64,000 nt of DNA from Acinetobacter sp. ANC 4173 (GCF_004331255.1 NZ_SJOF01000012.1:62001-126000); one strand, 5' to 3'. Positions 46,844 to 57,793 are shown, counted from the stretch's first letter. Notes: generated by a model from the sequence alone, not told the origin. A program made the numbers and translations.

Positions 46844-49678
46844 TTATTCAGCTACGATCGCTAAAGCGTCATTAACCAGCTGAGCTTGTTGTTTTGCATG
46901 CAAATATGGTGAACCACAAGCCGGTGCAGCAGAAGCTTCACGACCTGCATAACTGATACGTACTGGTTTAGCCGACTTCATTACGTCATCATATAAACGA
47001 GGAGCAATAAATAACCAAGCGCCTTGGTTCTTCGGCTCTTCTTGCGTCCAAACGATGTCTTTTACATTTGGATATTGAGCAAGAACTTCAGCAATACGTT
47101 GTTCAGGGTATGGATACAATTGTTCAATACGAACAATTGCAGTGTTATTCAACTCTTGCTCACGACGTTTCTCAAGCAAGTCGTAGTAAACCTTACCACC
47201 ACAAAGCACTAAACGTGTTACGTCTGCTTTGTTGATGTTATCGATTTCATCAATCACAGTTTGGAATGTACCGTTTGCAAGTTCACTTAAAGTAGATGTT
47301 GCAAGTTTGTGACGAAGTAAAGACTTCGGCGACATGATGATCATTGGCTTACGGATTGGGCGAATCGCTTGACGACGTAAAGCATGGAAAATCTGTGCAG
47401 GCGTAGTCGGTGTCATCACTTGCATGTTGTCTTCAGCACATAGCTGTAAGAAACGCTCTAAACGTGCAGATGAATGCTCTGGACCTTGACCTTCAAAACC
47501 GTGCGGAAGGAGTAAGGTTAAACCACACACACGCTCCCACTTAGTTTCACCTGATGCAATGAACTGATCAATCACAACCTGTGCACAGTTTGCGAAGTCA
47601 CCAAATTGTGCTTCCCAAATCACCAGGCTCTTAGGCAGTGTAGTTGCATAACCATACTCAAAACCTAACACCGCCATTTCAGACAATAATGAGTCATAAA
47701 TAGCAGTACGTGGTTGATTTTCTTTGATGTGGCAAAGCGGAATATAGGTTGAACCATCCACTTGGTTATGCAGTTTTGCATGACGGTGTGAGAAGGTACC
47801 ACGACCTACGTCTTCGCCTGTTAAACGGACCAAATAACCATCATCTAAAATAGATGCATAAGCCAAAGTTTCAGCTGCACCCCAGTTTAATGGCATTTCA
47901 CCAGTTTGCATTTTCAAGCGATCATCAATCACTTTTGCAACTTGACGCTGCATCACGAAGCCTTCAGGAAGCTCACGCATTTTACGACCAAGTTCTTTCA
48001 AGCGATCTTCAGAGAACGTTGTATCCCAAATATCTGTGTATTCATGACCTAAGTACGGCGTCCAATCTACAAACATTTTTGTATTTGGCTCAAGTACCAG
48101 CGCATTCGCAACATGCTTACCTGCTTCTAAATCAGAACGGTAATCTTCAACCATCTGATCCGCTTTCGCACGGTCTAACACATTTTGTTGAACCAATTGG
48201 TCTGCATACAATGCACGTGTCGTCGTTTTCTTGTTGATGACTTGATACATCATTGGCTGTGTTGCAGCCGGTTCATCCGCTTCGTTATGACCACGACGAC
48301 GGTAACAGAACATGTCAATTACAACGTCTTTACGGAAGGTATGACGGAAGTCATGCGCCAATTGCGCAACAAACAATACTGATTCAGGATCATCACCATT
48401 CACATGGAAAATCGGTGCTTGGATCATTTTCGCGATGTCCGTACAGTATTCTGTAGAACGTGCATCACGTGGATCAGAAGTTGTGAAACCGACTTGGTTA
48501 TTCACCACAATGTGAACTGTACCACCAACGGTATAGCCACGAGTTTGTGACATTTGGAAGGTTTCTTGGTTAACACCTTGACCTGCAAATGCAGCATCAC
48601 CATGCACAATCACTGGCAATACATCATCACCGCCAATGTCTCTACGACGTACTTGACGTGCACGTACCGAACCTTCTACTACTGGTCCAACGATTTCTAA
48701 GTGCGATGGGTTAAATGCCAATGCCAAATGAACTTCACCACCTGGAGTCATGACATTCGAAGAGAAACCTTGGTGGTATTTAACATCACCAGAACCTTTC
48801 TTATGGATGCTTTTACCTTCGAACTCACCAAATAGGTCTGCTGGGTTTTTACCCATGATATTCACAAGAAGGTTCAAACGACCACGGTGTGGCATACCAA
48901 TGACCACTTCTTTACAACCTACAGAACCTGCACGTTGAATCAAAGCATCAACCATTGGAATGAAAGATTCACCACCTTCAACACCAAAACGTTTTGCACC
49001 TACGTATTTATTACCTAGGAATTTTTCTAGGCCTTCAGCCGCAGTTAAACGCTCTAATACGTGTTTTTTCTGGTCTGCTGTGAAGTTAAATTGCCCACGT
49101 GCACCTTCAAGGCGTTGTTGAATCCAACGTTTTTCTTTGGTATCAACAATGTGCATGTATTCTGCACCAATCGAAGCACAGTAGGTTGCTTCCATGGATT
49201 GAACCATTTCACCTAAAGTTGCTTCGTCTTTACCAATCAAAAGATTACCTGTATTGAATACAGTGTCTAAATCTGATTGAGTTAAGCCATGTGCAGCAAG
49301 ATCAAGATCTGGCACGATTTCACGTTTTGCCAAACCTAGTGGATCAAGCTTCGCTTTCTGATGACCACGGTTACGATACGCTGCAATAAGTTGTAATACG
49401 CCAATTTGACGACGCTCATGTTCAGTACTAACTGTGCTTTGAACCACTGCCTGAACACGGCTTGAATTGCGGCCTAATAAGAGGAATTGCTCACGTACAT
49501 TGCTGTGTGGTTGATCACCTTTCGGGAATTTATCGAAGTATACACGCCAATCAGCACCAACTGATTCAGGTGACGTTAAATACTGCTCATAAAGTTCTTC
49601 AATATACGCTGCACTATCAGCGGAAAGTTCAGTGTCAAGACGCAGAGCGTCAGCAACTTCTTGCATTTGTGGACCCAT
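46844..49678 (-). CDS. sucA: 2-oxoglutarate dehydrogenase E1
   Basis: SucA is the thiamine-diphosphate E1 that decarboxylates 2-oxoglutarate in the TCA cycle. The 944-residue protein has the N-terminal E2-binding segment (SAAYIEELYEQYLTSPESV), GMPHRGRLNLL, the ThDP-binding GDAAFAGQG with IVVNNQVGFTTS, and a transketolase-type C-terminal half (PHGFEGQGPEHSSARLERFLQ). The start may be the ATG at 49678 or the in-frame ATG at 49666; the latter has better spacing to a GGG element. It heads sucA-sucB-lpdA after a 737-base gap from sdhB. Confidence 0.97.
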   Translation of the reverse strand: MGPQMQEVADALRLDTELSADSAAYIEELYEQYLTSPESVGADWRVYFDKFPKGDQPHSNVREQFLLLGRNSSRVQAVVQSTVSTEHERRQIGVLQLIAAYRNRGHQKAKLDPLGLAKREIVPDLDLAAHGLTQSDLDTVFNTGNLLIGKDEATLGEMVQSMEATYCASIGAEYMHIVDTKEKRWIQQRLEGARGQFNFTADQKKHVLERLTAAEGLEKFLGNKYVGAKRFGVEGGESFIPMVDALIQRAGSVGCKEVVIGMPHRGRLNLLVNIMGKNPADLFGEFEGKSIHKKGSGDVKYHQGFSSNVMTPGGEVHLALAFNPSHLEIVGPVVEGSVRARQVRRRDIGGDDVLPVIVHGDAAFAGQGVNQETFQMSQTRGYTVGGTVHIVVNNQVGFTTSDPRDARSTEYCTDIAKMIQAPIFHVNGDDPESVLFVAQLAHDFRHTFRKDVVIDMFCYRRRGHNEADEPAATQPMMYQVINKKTTTRALYADQLVQQNVLDRAKADQMVEDYRSDLEAGKHVANALVLEPNTKMFVDWTPYLGHEYTDIWDTTFSEDRLKELGRKMRELPEGFVMQRQVAKVIDDRLKMQTGEMPLNWGAAETLAYASILDDGYLVRLTGEDVGRGTFSHRHAKLHNQVDGSTYIPLCHIKENQPRTAIYDSLLSEMAVLGFEYGYATTLPKSLVIWEAQFGDFANCAQVVIDQFIASGETKWERVCGLTLLLPHGFEGQGPEHSSARLERFLQLCAEDNMQVMTPTTPAQIFHALRRQAIRPIRKPMIIMSPKSLLRHKLATSTLSELANGTFQTVIDEIDNINKADVTRLVLCGGKVYYDLLEKRREQELNNTAIVRIEQLYPYPEQRIAEVLAQYPNVKDIVWTQEEPKNQGAWLFIAPRLYDDVMKSAKPVRISYAGREASAAPACGSPYLHAKQQAQLVNDALAIVAE

Positions 49679-50415
49679 TTCCTATTGCAAAAATATTTCA
49701 GGTGCCTTTTAAGCAACCCCATGATTGATAATGTCAAATTGGTAACATGACATTAGTCCCTAGCAGACATCAGCCTCAGGGCGTTATCACCACATTAGGA
49801 GTATCCTGATGTGAAAAATGAACAACAACACCCTCAATGGCATCATCACTCATCCATATATACTCGACCGAAACCGAGCAATTTTTTGCAAAATCGTTTT
49901 AGAAAAGATAAATTCTTGATTTAGCTTTTCTAAAACCACTTAGAACGTATGTAAGCACCCAATTTATATCAAAAAATGTGTATTAATTAACCACAGTTTT
50001 TTTCAATATAACGATGTATCAAATCGTAACATGTTCCTCTTTCACCAATTGATTTTTTTGACACATACCATTCATAAATCAGCGAAATACACATAATATT
50101 TTATGCTGTAAACTACTGTGATTTATCATCAATTGACCACAAATCTAGACCAAAGTCCTATTTAAATTTAGCGAATAATAAAAAAGAGCATCTTCTTACA
50201 AACTGCCCTTTTCTAACGTTATATAATAGCATTTATTCTACGCGACAAACGCTTTTTCAGCATAAATAATCCATCTGTTTTTACATGAATTGCACAAATT
50301 ATATTTATGTTCTCGTTCCTTTCCAGCAAAACAGTTTTACGCACAATAATTTTCAGGTTTCATAAAAAAGCACACTTAAGAGTGTGCTTTTTTAATCATC
50401 TTTAATCTCTAAAGA
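49679..50415. promoter_or_regulatory. sucA leader and sdhB-sucA spacer
   Basis: The 737 bases contain no gene. The sdhB terminator is at 50362-50394. Two further inverted repeats stand out on the sucA side: TTTTAGAAAAG/CTTTTCTAAAA (49897-49935) and CACATTAGGA/TCCTGATGTG (about 49791-49813, one mismatch). They lie within about 220 bases of the sucA start and may belong to the sucA leader or operator. No promoter boxes are clear in the AT-rich sequence. Confidence 0.5.
50362..50394 (-). terminator. Terminator after sdhB
   Basis: AAAAAGCACACTC and GTGTGCTTTTTT on the minus strand form a hairpin with a T tract about 22 bases past the sdhB stop, so sucA does not simply read through from sdh. Confidence 0.85.
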
Positions 50416-51126
50416 TTAGCCTGCCATATCTAAAAGCATGTTACGGATATGACCGATTGCTTTAGTTGGATTCAAACCTTTAGGACATACTGATACACAG
50501 TTCATGATGCCTTTACAACGGAACAACGAGAATGGATCGTCAAGACGAGCCAAACGCTCTTGAGTTGCTGTATCACGTGAATCGATGATGAAACGGTAAG
50601 CATTCAATAACGCTGAAGGACCCAAGAATTTATCAGGGTTCCACCAGAACGATGGGCATGAAGTTGAACAACATGCACAAAGAATACATTCGTATAAACC
50701 ATCTAAGTGTTCACGCTCTTCAGGAGCCTGTAAACGCTCTTTTGGTGGCGCAGGTTGATTGTTGATCAAGAATGGATGAATTTTGTTGTACTGATCGTAG
50801 AACTGATTCATATCCACAACTAAATCTTTAACCACTGGCAAACCTGGTAAAGGACGAACAGTAATCACTTCTGGTAAGTCGTTTAGGTTCCAAAGACACG
50901 CTAAACCATTTTTACCATTAATGTTCACACCATCTGAACCACAAATACCTTCACGACATGAACGACGGAACGTTAAAGTTTCATCTTGTACTTTCAATGC
51001 AAGAAGCGCATCAAGCAACATACGGTGCTTATCAGTCAACTCAAGCTTAAAAGTTTGCATGTATGGTGCTGCATCCTTATCAGGATCGTAGCGGTAGATA
51101 TTAAATGTACGAGTACCTCTACTCAT
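50416..51126 (-). CDS. sdhB: Succinate dehydrogenase iron-sulphur subunit
   Basis: SdhB carries electrons from the FAD of SdhA to the quinone site in SdhCD through 2Fe-2S, 4Fe-4S and 3Fe-4S clusters. The 236-residue protein has the 2Fe-2S motif CREGICGSDGVN with a later cysteine, CILCACCSTSCP, and CKGIMNCVSVCPKGLNP. It ends the sdhCDAB operon, 14 bases after sdhA. Confidence 0.98.
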   Translation of the reverse strand: MSRGTRTFNIYRYDPDKDAAPYMQTFKLELTDKHRMLLDALLALKVQDETLTFRRSCREGICGSDGVNINGKNGLACLWNLNDLPEVITVRPLPGLPVVKDLVVDMNQFYDQYNKIHPFLINNQPAPPKERLQAPEEREHLDGLYECILCACCSTSCPSFWWNPDKFLGPSALLNAYRFIIDSRDTATQERLARLDDPFSLFRCKGIMNCVSVCPKGLNPTKAIGHIRNMLLDMAG

Positions 51127-51140
51127 CTTACTTCTCCCAA

Positions 51141-53039
51141 TTAGAATGTACGTGGTTTAGGTGGAATTGCAGCTACAGATAACGGCTTGTAACGTACCGG
51201 CTTGTATTCAAGATGGTTATCGCTAGAGAACCATAATGTATGCTTCATCCACTCATCATCACGACGACCGTACGGGTATTCTGGATGATCAGGAGATTCT
51301 TCAAAATCTACAACCGTATGCGCACCACGGCATTCTTTACGTGCAGCAGCTGAAATCAAGGTCGCTTTAGCAACTTCATATAAGTTTTCAACCTCTAAAG
51401 CTTCAATACGTGCTGTATTAAATACTTTAGATTTGTCTTTTAAATGAATATTACGTACGCGTGGTTCAATCGCAAGAATTTCTTTCACACCCTTGTCAAG
51501 CAATGCTTCTGTACGGAATACACCAGCATGGTCTTGTACGATGTCTCGAATCGCATCAGCAACTTCTTGCGCATTTTCACCTGTTGTTGACTCATCCAAT
51601 TTACGGATACGCGCAACAGTTTGCTCAAGTACAGTTGTAGGAAGTGGTTGGTATTCATCACCGTGGTGTTTAGTCACGTAATCGATGATGTGCTCACCCG
51701 CAGCCTTACCAAATACAACCAAGTCAAGCAGTGAGTTCGTACCTAAACGGTTTGCACCATGTACAGATACACAAGAACACTCACCAATTGCATAGAAACC
51801 TTTAACAGGTTTCGTAAAGTTACGATCACCAGCATTGGTAGAATAAACATCAGTTTCTTTGTTGTAGTTTGCTTCAAGCGGTGAAACTTCAGCACTTTCA
51901 GGCACAACAACTTGACCATGAATATTCGTAGGAATACCACCCATTTGGTAATGGATTGTCGGTACTACAGGAATTGGCTCTTTGGTGATGTCAACGTTCG
52001 CGAACTTCTTACCGATCTCAAATACAGACGGAAGACGTTTCATGATCGTGTCAGCACCCAAGTGCGTCATATCAAGCAAGATGTAGTCTTTCTTCGGACC
52101 GCAACCACGACCTTCTTTAATTTCTTGGTCCATCGAACGTGATACGAAGTCACGTGGCGCCAAGTCTTTTAAAGTTGGTGCGTAGCGTTCCATGAACGGC
52201 TCACCCGCATCGTTACGAAGGATCGCACCTTCACCACGACAACCTTCGGTTAACAATACGCCTGCACCCGCAACACCCGTCGGGTGGAACTGCCAGAATT
52301 CCATATCTTGTAATGGAATACCTGCACGAGCTGCCATACCAAGACCGTCACCCGTGTTGATATATGCGTTAGTAGATGCACGGTAAACACGACCTGCACC
52401 GCCTGTAGCAAACAATGTCGCTTTGGCTTGGAATACAGCAATTTTACCTGTTTCTTGGTCGTATGCAGTTACACCAAGTACATCACCCGCTTCATTACGG
52501 ATAAGGTCAAGTGCAATCCATTCAACAAAGAATTGAGTACCCATTTTCACGTTGCTTTGATAAAGCGTGTGAAGAAGTGCGTGACCTGTACGGTCAGCAG
52601 CAGCACAAGCACGTGGAACGGCTTTTTCACCGTAGTTTGCAGAGTGACCACCGAATGGACGCTGATAAATTGTACCATCAGCATTACGGTCAAATGGCAT
52701 ACCCAAGTGTTCTAATTCATAAACCACTTGCGGTGCTTCACGCGTCATAAATTCAATCGCGTCTTGGTCACCTAACCAGTCCGAACCTTTAACAGTGTCG
52801 TAGAAGTGGTAGTGCCAGTTATCTTCTTGCATGTTACCAAGAGATGCACCAATACCTCCCTGCGCAGCAACTGTGTGTGAACGTGTTGGGAATACTTTAG
52901 TCAGAACCGCAACTTTTAAACCAGCTTGAGCAAGTTGGTAAGATGCGCGCATACCTGAACCACCACCACCAACGATGACAGCATCGAAAGTTTCGTGTGG
53001 AATATTTGTGTAATCTTCTTTAGGGGTTATAGCGCCCAT
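51141..53039 (-). CDS. sdhA: Succinate dehydrogenase flavoprotein subunit
   Basis: SdhA oxidises succinate to fumarate with covalent FAD, on the inner face of the inner membrane. The 632-residue protein has the FAD motif VIVGGGGSGMRAS, the histidine that binds FAD covalently in SHTVAAQGGIGASLGN, and the catalytic region with HPTGVAG and RGCGPKKDYI. It ends in the usual KPVRYKPL segment. AGGAAGAG precedes the ATG. The N-terminus is slightly longer than in enterobacteria. Confidence 0.98.
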   Translation of the reverse strand: MGAITPKEDYTNIPHETFDAVIVGGGGSGMRASYQLAQAGLKVAVLTKVFPTRSHTVAAQGGIGASLGNMQEDNWHYHFYDTVKGSDWLGDQDAIEFMTREAPQVVYELEHLGMPFDRNADGTIYQRPFGGHSANYGEKAVPRACAAADRTGHALLHTLYQSNVKMGTQFFVEWIALDLIRNEAGDVLGVTAYDQETGKIAVFQAKATLFATGGAGRVYRASTNAYINTGDGLGMAARAGIPLQDMEFWQFHPTGVAGAGVLLTEGCRGEGAILRNDAGEPFMERYAPTLKDLAPRDFVSRSMDQEIKEGRGCGPKKDYILLDMTHLGADTIMKRLPSVFEIGKKFANVDITKEPIPVVPTIHYQMGGIPTNIHGQVVVPESAEVSPLEANYNKETDVYSTNAGDRNFTKPVKGFYAIGECSCVSVHGANRLGTNSLLDLVVFGKAAGEHIIDYVTKHHGDEYQPLPTTVLEQTVARIRKLDESTTGENAQEVADAIRDIVQDHAGVFRTEALLDKGVKEILAIEPRVRNIHLKDKSKVFNTARIEALEVENLYEVAKATLISAAARKECRGAHTVVDFEESPDHPEYPYGRRDDEWMKHTLWFSSDNHLEYKPVRYKPLSVAAIPPKPRTF

Positions 53040-53051
53040 GATCTCTTCCTA

Positions 53052-53417
53052 TCAATTCGCCCAAAAAATCTGGATTGCCCAGATCGCATATGCAAATACA
53101 GCAATAATTACTGCTGAAGTTAGTACAAGGCGTAAACCTGAAGCTGAAGGCCCCATTTGACGAGTAGTCACATAATCCGTGAATACTTGCCACATACCAA
53201 TCCATGCATGTGCAACAAGAGATAAGACTGCTAATAAAGATAAGATCTTCATTGGAGCTGTCATCATAAAGCCGTACCACTGTTCGTAGCTAAAACCGCC
53301 ATTGCATAGGATCCAACCTAAAACAACAACAGTATAAACTGCTAATACGACAGCACTTACGCGTTGGATAAACCAATCACGAGAACCTGAACCCGTTAAA
53401 CCAGTAGCACTTTTCAT
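53052..53417 (-). CDS. sdhD: Succinate dehydrogenase membrane anchor subunit SdhD
   Basis: SdhD together with SdhC holds the complex in the inner membrane and forms the heme b and quinone site. The 121-residue protein has three hydrophobic spans (about 20-43, 54-77, 95-118). The conserved SRDWFIQRVSAVVLA start and HAWIGMWQVFTDYV segments are typical. A longer frame begins at 53432, but the ATG at 53417 overlaps the sdhC stop by one base (TAATG) and gives the conserved start MKSATGLTGSGSRDW, so it is chosen. Confidence 0.93.
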   Translation of the reverse strand: MKSATGLTGSGSRDWFIQRVSAVVLAVYTVVVLGWILCNGGFSYEQWYGFMMTAPMKILSLLAVLSLVAHAWIGMWQVFTDYVTTRQMGPSASGLRLVLTSAVIIAVFAYAIWAIQIFWAN

Positions 53418-53806
53418 TAGATAACAATCCATACAAATGCCGCAATGATACCTATTGCAGACAAGATCAATGAAATAGTAGCTGCGACACGACCACTTTG
53501 CAGTTCTTCAGCAATACCTAGATCCGCAAGTAAATGCTTAACCCCCGCAATAAAGTGGAAAATTAAGCCGGCTACAAATACCCATACGATAAAACGCACG
53601 ATGAAGCTATTAAAAATAGCTTGCACTTGCGCAAAACCTTCAGGAGAAGACAATGATTTGTCTAAAATCCATAAAAGTACCGGTACGAGTAAAAATACGA
53701 TAACGCCAGAGAGGCGGTGTAAAATTGATGCAATAGCCACAGGGGATTTTAAGTTTACTTCTAAAACTTGACCCATGGACAAATTGACAGGTCTGTTGCT
53801 TTTCAC
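53417..53806 (-). CDS. sdhC: Succinate dehydrogenase cytochrome b556 subunit SdhC
   Basis: SdhC is the other membrane subunit of succinate:quinone oxidoreductase. The 129-residue protein has the family motif SILHRLSGVIVFLLVPVLLW, and the heme-ligand region HFIAGVKHLLAD. Three spans are seen. An ATG at 53815 has AGG touching it, which is poorly spaced; the GTG at 53806 has AGGAT about 8 bases upstream and begins MKSNRPVNLS, so it is preferred. It is first in sdhCDAB. Confidence 0.92.
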   Translation of the reverse strand: MKSNRPVNLSMGQVLEVNLKSPVAIASILHRLSGVIVFLLVPVLLWILDKSLSSPEGFAQVQAIFNSFIVRFIVWVFVAGLIFHFIAGVKHLLADLGIAEELQSGRVAATISLILSAIGIIAAFVWIVI

Positions 53807-54808
53807 AGCGGGCATCCTGTAAGTAAAAACTCCATCCGGAGTTTGTTGGAATTAATTCGAAGGAAAGCTGGCATTGTCAGGCAAGTAAATGCCTAAACTT
53901 AAAACGACATCGAATTATAAAACGCGAAAAGTCAAAATACAAACAATCAAAGACTGGTTTTTTAACAAAAAACTTTTAAATAAGAATCATTAACAAAAAC
54001 AACATTCTATAAAAACCAATAATTTAGCTCAAATTTATTGCTATGCTATTGGTTTATATCACTTATCCATAAAATCCCCCCTTTTTAATCGCCTTCTGTG
54101 ATTTTGCATTTTTAGACTAAAGATAAGGAAGATATTTTCCCTATTTGAGAATCTCTTCCTTTATATGGAGAGACTGGCATTTCCTATCAAAATGTTCACT
54201 ATTTATTTAAAGCAATAATTTTATGATATAACGTGATTAAATAATGACTTAGCCAAAACAATATACAGATCACGTATAAATATTAAGGGTTTAATTTGCT
54301 CAAAAATTGCAAAAAATTACGCAAAAAGATTAATTTCCAACCAAAAAGCAAAATCTAATTAGTCATTTTTTGATCAATCAAACCAGTCCTTATGATTAGA
54401 ATTTAATGTCAAGTTTGGCTCAAAAATGAAATAAAATATGAACAAAAATGAATGTAAGTTATGAAAATTAGATGAATTTCGATTCAGTTTGCTCTCATCA
54501 TTTATTCAAAAATACTCTCTCTATAAATTTTATAAATATTTACAATTAAGATGGAGTTCTATTTTTTTTCTGCACCTCAAGAATATTTTGACATATTATA
54601 GCGCGGCGGTGCTGTGATTTTATTCATTCCTCTAAGGACAGATTTGACTAAACCTCTGTGAGGGCGTCAGTTTTTATCCATAAGTATAATTGACAAAATT
54701 TCAGTACACTCTAATCTAACTAGCAAATTTTTGATCCGTCTGATTCGCGCATTAGAAGATTAGTACTACGAGTCAGATTAAACATTCACCAGGACAGGAG
54801 ATCTTTGA
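53807..54808. promoter_or_regulatory. Divergent sdhC / gltA control region
   Basis: About 1 kb of very AT-rich sequence separates the two divergent TCA operons, with no gene seen. Near gltA, TTGACA (54690-54695) followed 16-17 bases later by TAATCT or AATCTA is a possible promoter with a weak -10. A TAACGTGATTAA motif is at 54229-54240. A small GC-rich patch (about 54600-54616, GCGCGGCGGTGCTG) stands out from its surroundings. The length suggests several regulatory sites. Confidence 0.5.
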
Positions 54809-56086
54809 ATGTCTGAAGCAACTGGCAAAAAAGCCGTATTACAGCTTGATGGCAAAGAAATTGAATTACCAATTTACAGCGGCACATTGGGCCCAGATGT
54901 AATCGACGTTAAGGATGTGTTGGCCGCGGGTCACTTTACTTTTGATCCTGGTTTTATGGCAACAGCAGCTTGCGAATCAAAAATCACCTTCATTGATGGT
55001 AACAAAGGTGTACTTTTACACCGCGGTTACCCAATTGACCAACTTGCTACTAAAGCAGACTACTTAGAAACTTGCTACTTATTATTAAATGGCGAGCTTC
55101 CAACTGCTGAGCAAAAAGTTGAATTTGACGCTAAAGTACGTAACCACACTATGGTTCACGACCAAGTTAGCCGTTTCTTCAATGGTTTCCGTCGTGATGC
55201 TCACCCAATGGCAATCATGGTTGGTGTAGTTGGTGCGCTTTCTGCGTTCTATCACAACAATCTTGACATTGAAAATGTTGATCACCGCGAAATTACAGCA
55301 ATCCGCTTGATTGCTAAAGTACCTACGCTTGCAGCTTGGAGCTACAAATATACGGTAGGTCAACCATTTGTTTACCCACGTAATGACTTAAGCTATGCAG
55401 AAAACTTCTTGCATATGATGTTTGCTACTCCAGCAGACCGTGATTACAAAGTAAACCCTATTCTTGCAAAAGCAATGGATCGTATTTTCACGCTGCATGC
55501 TGACCACGAACAAAACGCGTCTACATCTACTGTACGCTTAGCCGGTTCTACTGGTGCTAACCCGTATGCATGTATTGCTGCTGGTATCTCTGCACTTTGG
55601 GGACCTGCTCACGGTGGTGCGAACGAAGCTGTTCTTAAGATGCTTGATGAAATCGGCACTGTAGAAAACGTTGCTGGCTTCATGGAAAAAGTGAAAACTA
55701 AAGAAGTTAAACTTATGGGCTTCGGTCACCGAGTTTATAAAAACTTCGATCCACGTGCGAAAGTAATGAAAGAAACTTGTGATGAAGTTCTTGCTGCTTT
55801 AGGCATCAACGATCCACAGCTTGCTCTTGCTATGGAACTTGAACGTATCGCGCTTTCTGACGAATACTTCATTAAACGTAACTTATACCCTAACGTAGAC
55901 TTCTACTCAGGTATCATCCTTAAAGCGATTGGTATCCCGACTGAAATGTTTACTGTAATCTTCGCGCTTGCACGTACTGTTGGTTGGATCAGCCACTGGT
56001 TAGAAATGCACAGCGGACCTTACAAAATTGGTCGTCCACGTCAGCTTTACACTGGTGAAGTTCAACGTGACATCCAAGGTCGTTAA
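54809..56086 (+). CDS. gltA: Citrate synthase
   Basis: GltA condenses oxaloacetate and acetyl-CoA to citrate at the entry of the TCA cycle. The 425-residue length and sequence match the hexameric, NADH-sensitive type II enzyme of Gram-negative bacteria. Catalytic residues are visible in [13 protein letters not shown] (His), [14 protein letters not shown] (His) and NVDFYSG (Asp). AGGACAGGAG precedes the ATG. Codon choice is strongly biased, as expected for a highly expressed gene. It is divergent from sdhCDAB and followed by its own terminator. Confidence 0.99.
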   Translation: MSEATGKKAVLQLDGKEIELPIYSGTLGPDVIDVKDVLAAGHFTFDPGFMATAACESKITFIDGNKGVLLHRGYPIDQLATKADYLETCYLLLNGELPTAEQKVEFDAKVRNHTMVHDQVSRFFNGFRRDAHPMAIMVGVVGALSAFYHNNLDIENVDHREITAIRLIAKVPTLAAWSYKYTVGQPFVYPRNDLSYAENFLHMMFATPADRDYKVNPILAKAMDRIFTLHADHEQNASTSTVRLAGSTGANPYACIAAGISALWGPAHGGANEAVLKMLDEIGTVENVAGFMEKVKTKEVKLMGFGHRVYKNFDPRAKVMKETCDEVLAALGINDPQLALAMELERIALSDEYFIKRNLYPNVDFYSGIILKAIGIPTEMFTVIFALARTVGWISHWLEMHSGPYKIGRPRQLYTGEVQRDIQGR

Positions 56087-56103
56087 TTCGAAAGAATTAA
56101 GGA

Positions 56104-56135
56104 TTAAAAAAACCACCCTTTGGGTGGTTTTTTTA
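56104..56135 (+). terminator. Terminator after gltA
   Basis: AAACCACCC and GGGTGGTTT form a stem around TTT-type loop bases, followed by a T tract. Confidence 0.9.
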
Positions 56136-56252
56136 TTTCGGCTTAAATACTAATACAGCCATCAGAATATTTTAGGATTAAAATTTAACCAACATCATAA
56201 TCAACCAAGTCAAATTTCTTAGTTGTTGCTTTAATTGCTTTAACGACCACGG

Positions 56253-57793
56253 TCAAGCTGCAAAATTTCGCCCATTTTGATCTAGATAATAAGATTTACA
56301 ACCACCACGGTTAAAAACGATCTTCTGCAAATGTTTTTGTACCACAACATTATGTTCATGAAGTACTTTTGGCTTAATTTCTATCCGCTTAATGCTCTGA
56401 TCCCGCATTTGCAGTAAACCGCTCATAATGTAATCCAGTTGCGCTTCAGCAATCCCAATAAATGAGTCATAAACCAGCATATTGGGACCTAGCACTAAAA
56501 AAGCATTGGGAACATGTTCCAAACTAGCACCTAGAAACGCTTCTGGTGAACTTTCCTTCCAATGCTCTGCCAAGAGTTGTTCATTCACGTCATAGACTCG
56601 CTTGCCTATGGGCGGATATGAAACTTCAAAGCCTGTTCCCCAAATAATCACATCAACTTGTTACTGCTCACCATTGGCGGCAATCAATTGATTCCCCTGA
56701 ATTTCAATCAAACCCTGCGGCACAAGCTGTACATTTTCTTGTTGTAAGGCAGGATAATAATTATTGGAGAATAACAGCCGTTTACAACCAATTGAGAAAT
56801 TAGGAGTCACATTCTTTCGTAATATTTGATCTTGAATTTGCAGTTTTAATAGCTGTTTGCTCAGCAGATTAATCGGCTTTAATATTTGAGGATGACGTAA
56901 TCCACAGTTAATCCCATTTAAAATCTGCGCAACACTGTTATGCCACAACTGTTGAATCACAGGATATTTGGCAATGATGCTTTTAGTCGTATCATTCAAT
57001 GCCAGATCGGCTTTGGGTAATACCCACGGTGCAGTACGTTGAAAAACAATCAACTCTTTAACATCAAGTTGAATTTGAGGAATAAACTGAATCGCAGATG
57101 CACCTGTACCAGTCACAGCAACCTGTTTACCTGTTAAATCGTAATCATGTTTCCAGCGTGCTGAATGAAACATTGCACCGTCAAAGGTATCACTTCCTTT
57201 AATCTGTGGTACAGAGAGTTCTGTAATAGGTCCAGTAGAGAAAACCTCTGTTTTAGCAAGCAATTTACCTTGTGAAGTTTCTAAAATCCATTGCTGCTGC
57301 TGCGTTTTATTCCATTTGGCAGATATAAGTTCATGCTTAAAATTAATTTTGTCATACAAATTGAATTGCTTCGTGACTTGCTCCAGATAGGGCCAAAATT
57401 TCCGGTTGCTTAGCAAATAAATGACTCCAAGCATGGCTTGGTGCAAACGAAAAAGAATATAACGCCGATGGCACATCACAACCACAGCCAGGATAAGTGT
57501 TGCCACGCCAAGTTCCACCGACGCGTTCTGCTTTTTCGAGTCCCAAAAAGTCAGTATAACTAGCTTGTATCATCTTATAAGCAGCAGCAATACCGGATAT
57601 TCCCGCTCCAATCACAATACAATCATATACATGCGTTGGCGGATTGGCTTTGGTTGTTTCGCTTTAGTTCGTATTTTGGTTTTTGTTGAGTCACGGAAGT
57701 TTGGTTTTCCTGTACTCCAGTATGATCACCACTTTCATCTAAGGCAGATTCAAATTTTTGATCTGAATTTGCCGTTAAAATATTTTCTGTCAT
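56253..57793 (-). pseudogene. Flavin-containing (Baeyer-Villiger type) monooxygenase, broken
   Basis: The intact protein would be about 513 residues, with the FAD motif GAGISGIAAA, EKAERVGGTWRGNTYPGCGCD, the BVMO fingerprint FDGAMFHSARW and the NADP motif GTGASAIQF, then IIWGTGFEVSY. Three lesions break the frame read from the ATG at 57793. (1) A one-base shift near 57661, in an A run within CTAAAGCG, joins the N-terminal 45 residues to the FAD domain. (2) A one-base shift near 57389 in GCCCTAT, consistent with an extra C, lies after residues AKQPEILA. (3) An in-frame TAA at 56661 splits off the last 130 residues. It is followed on the same strand by nothing, and preceded by an SDR and PF10118-type gene that probably formed one cluster. 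Confidence 0.85.
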
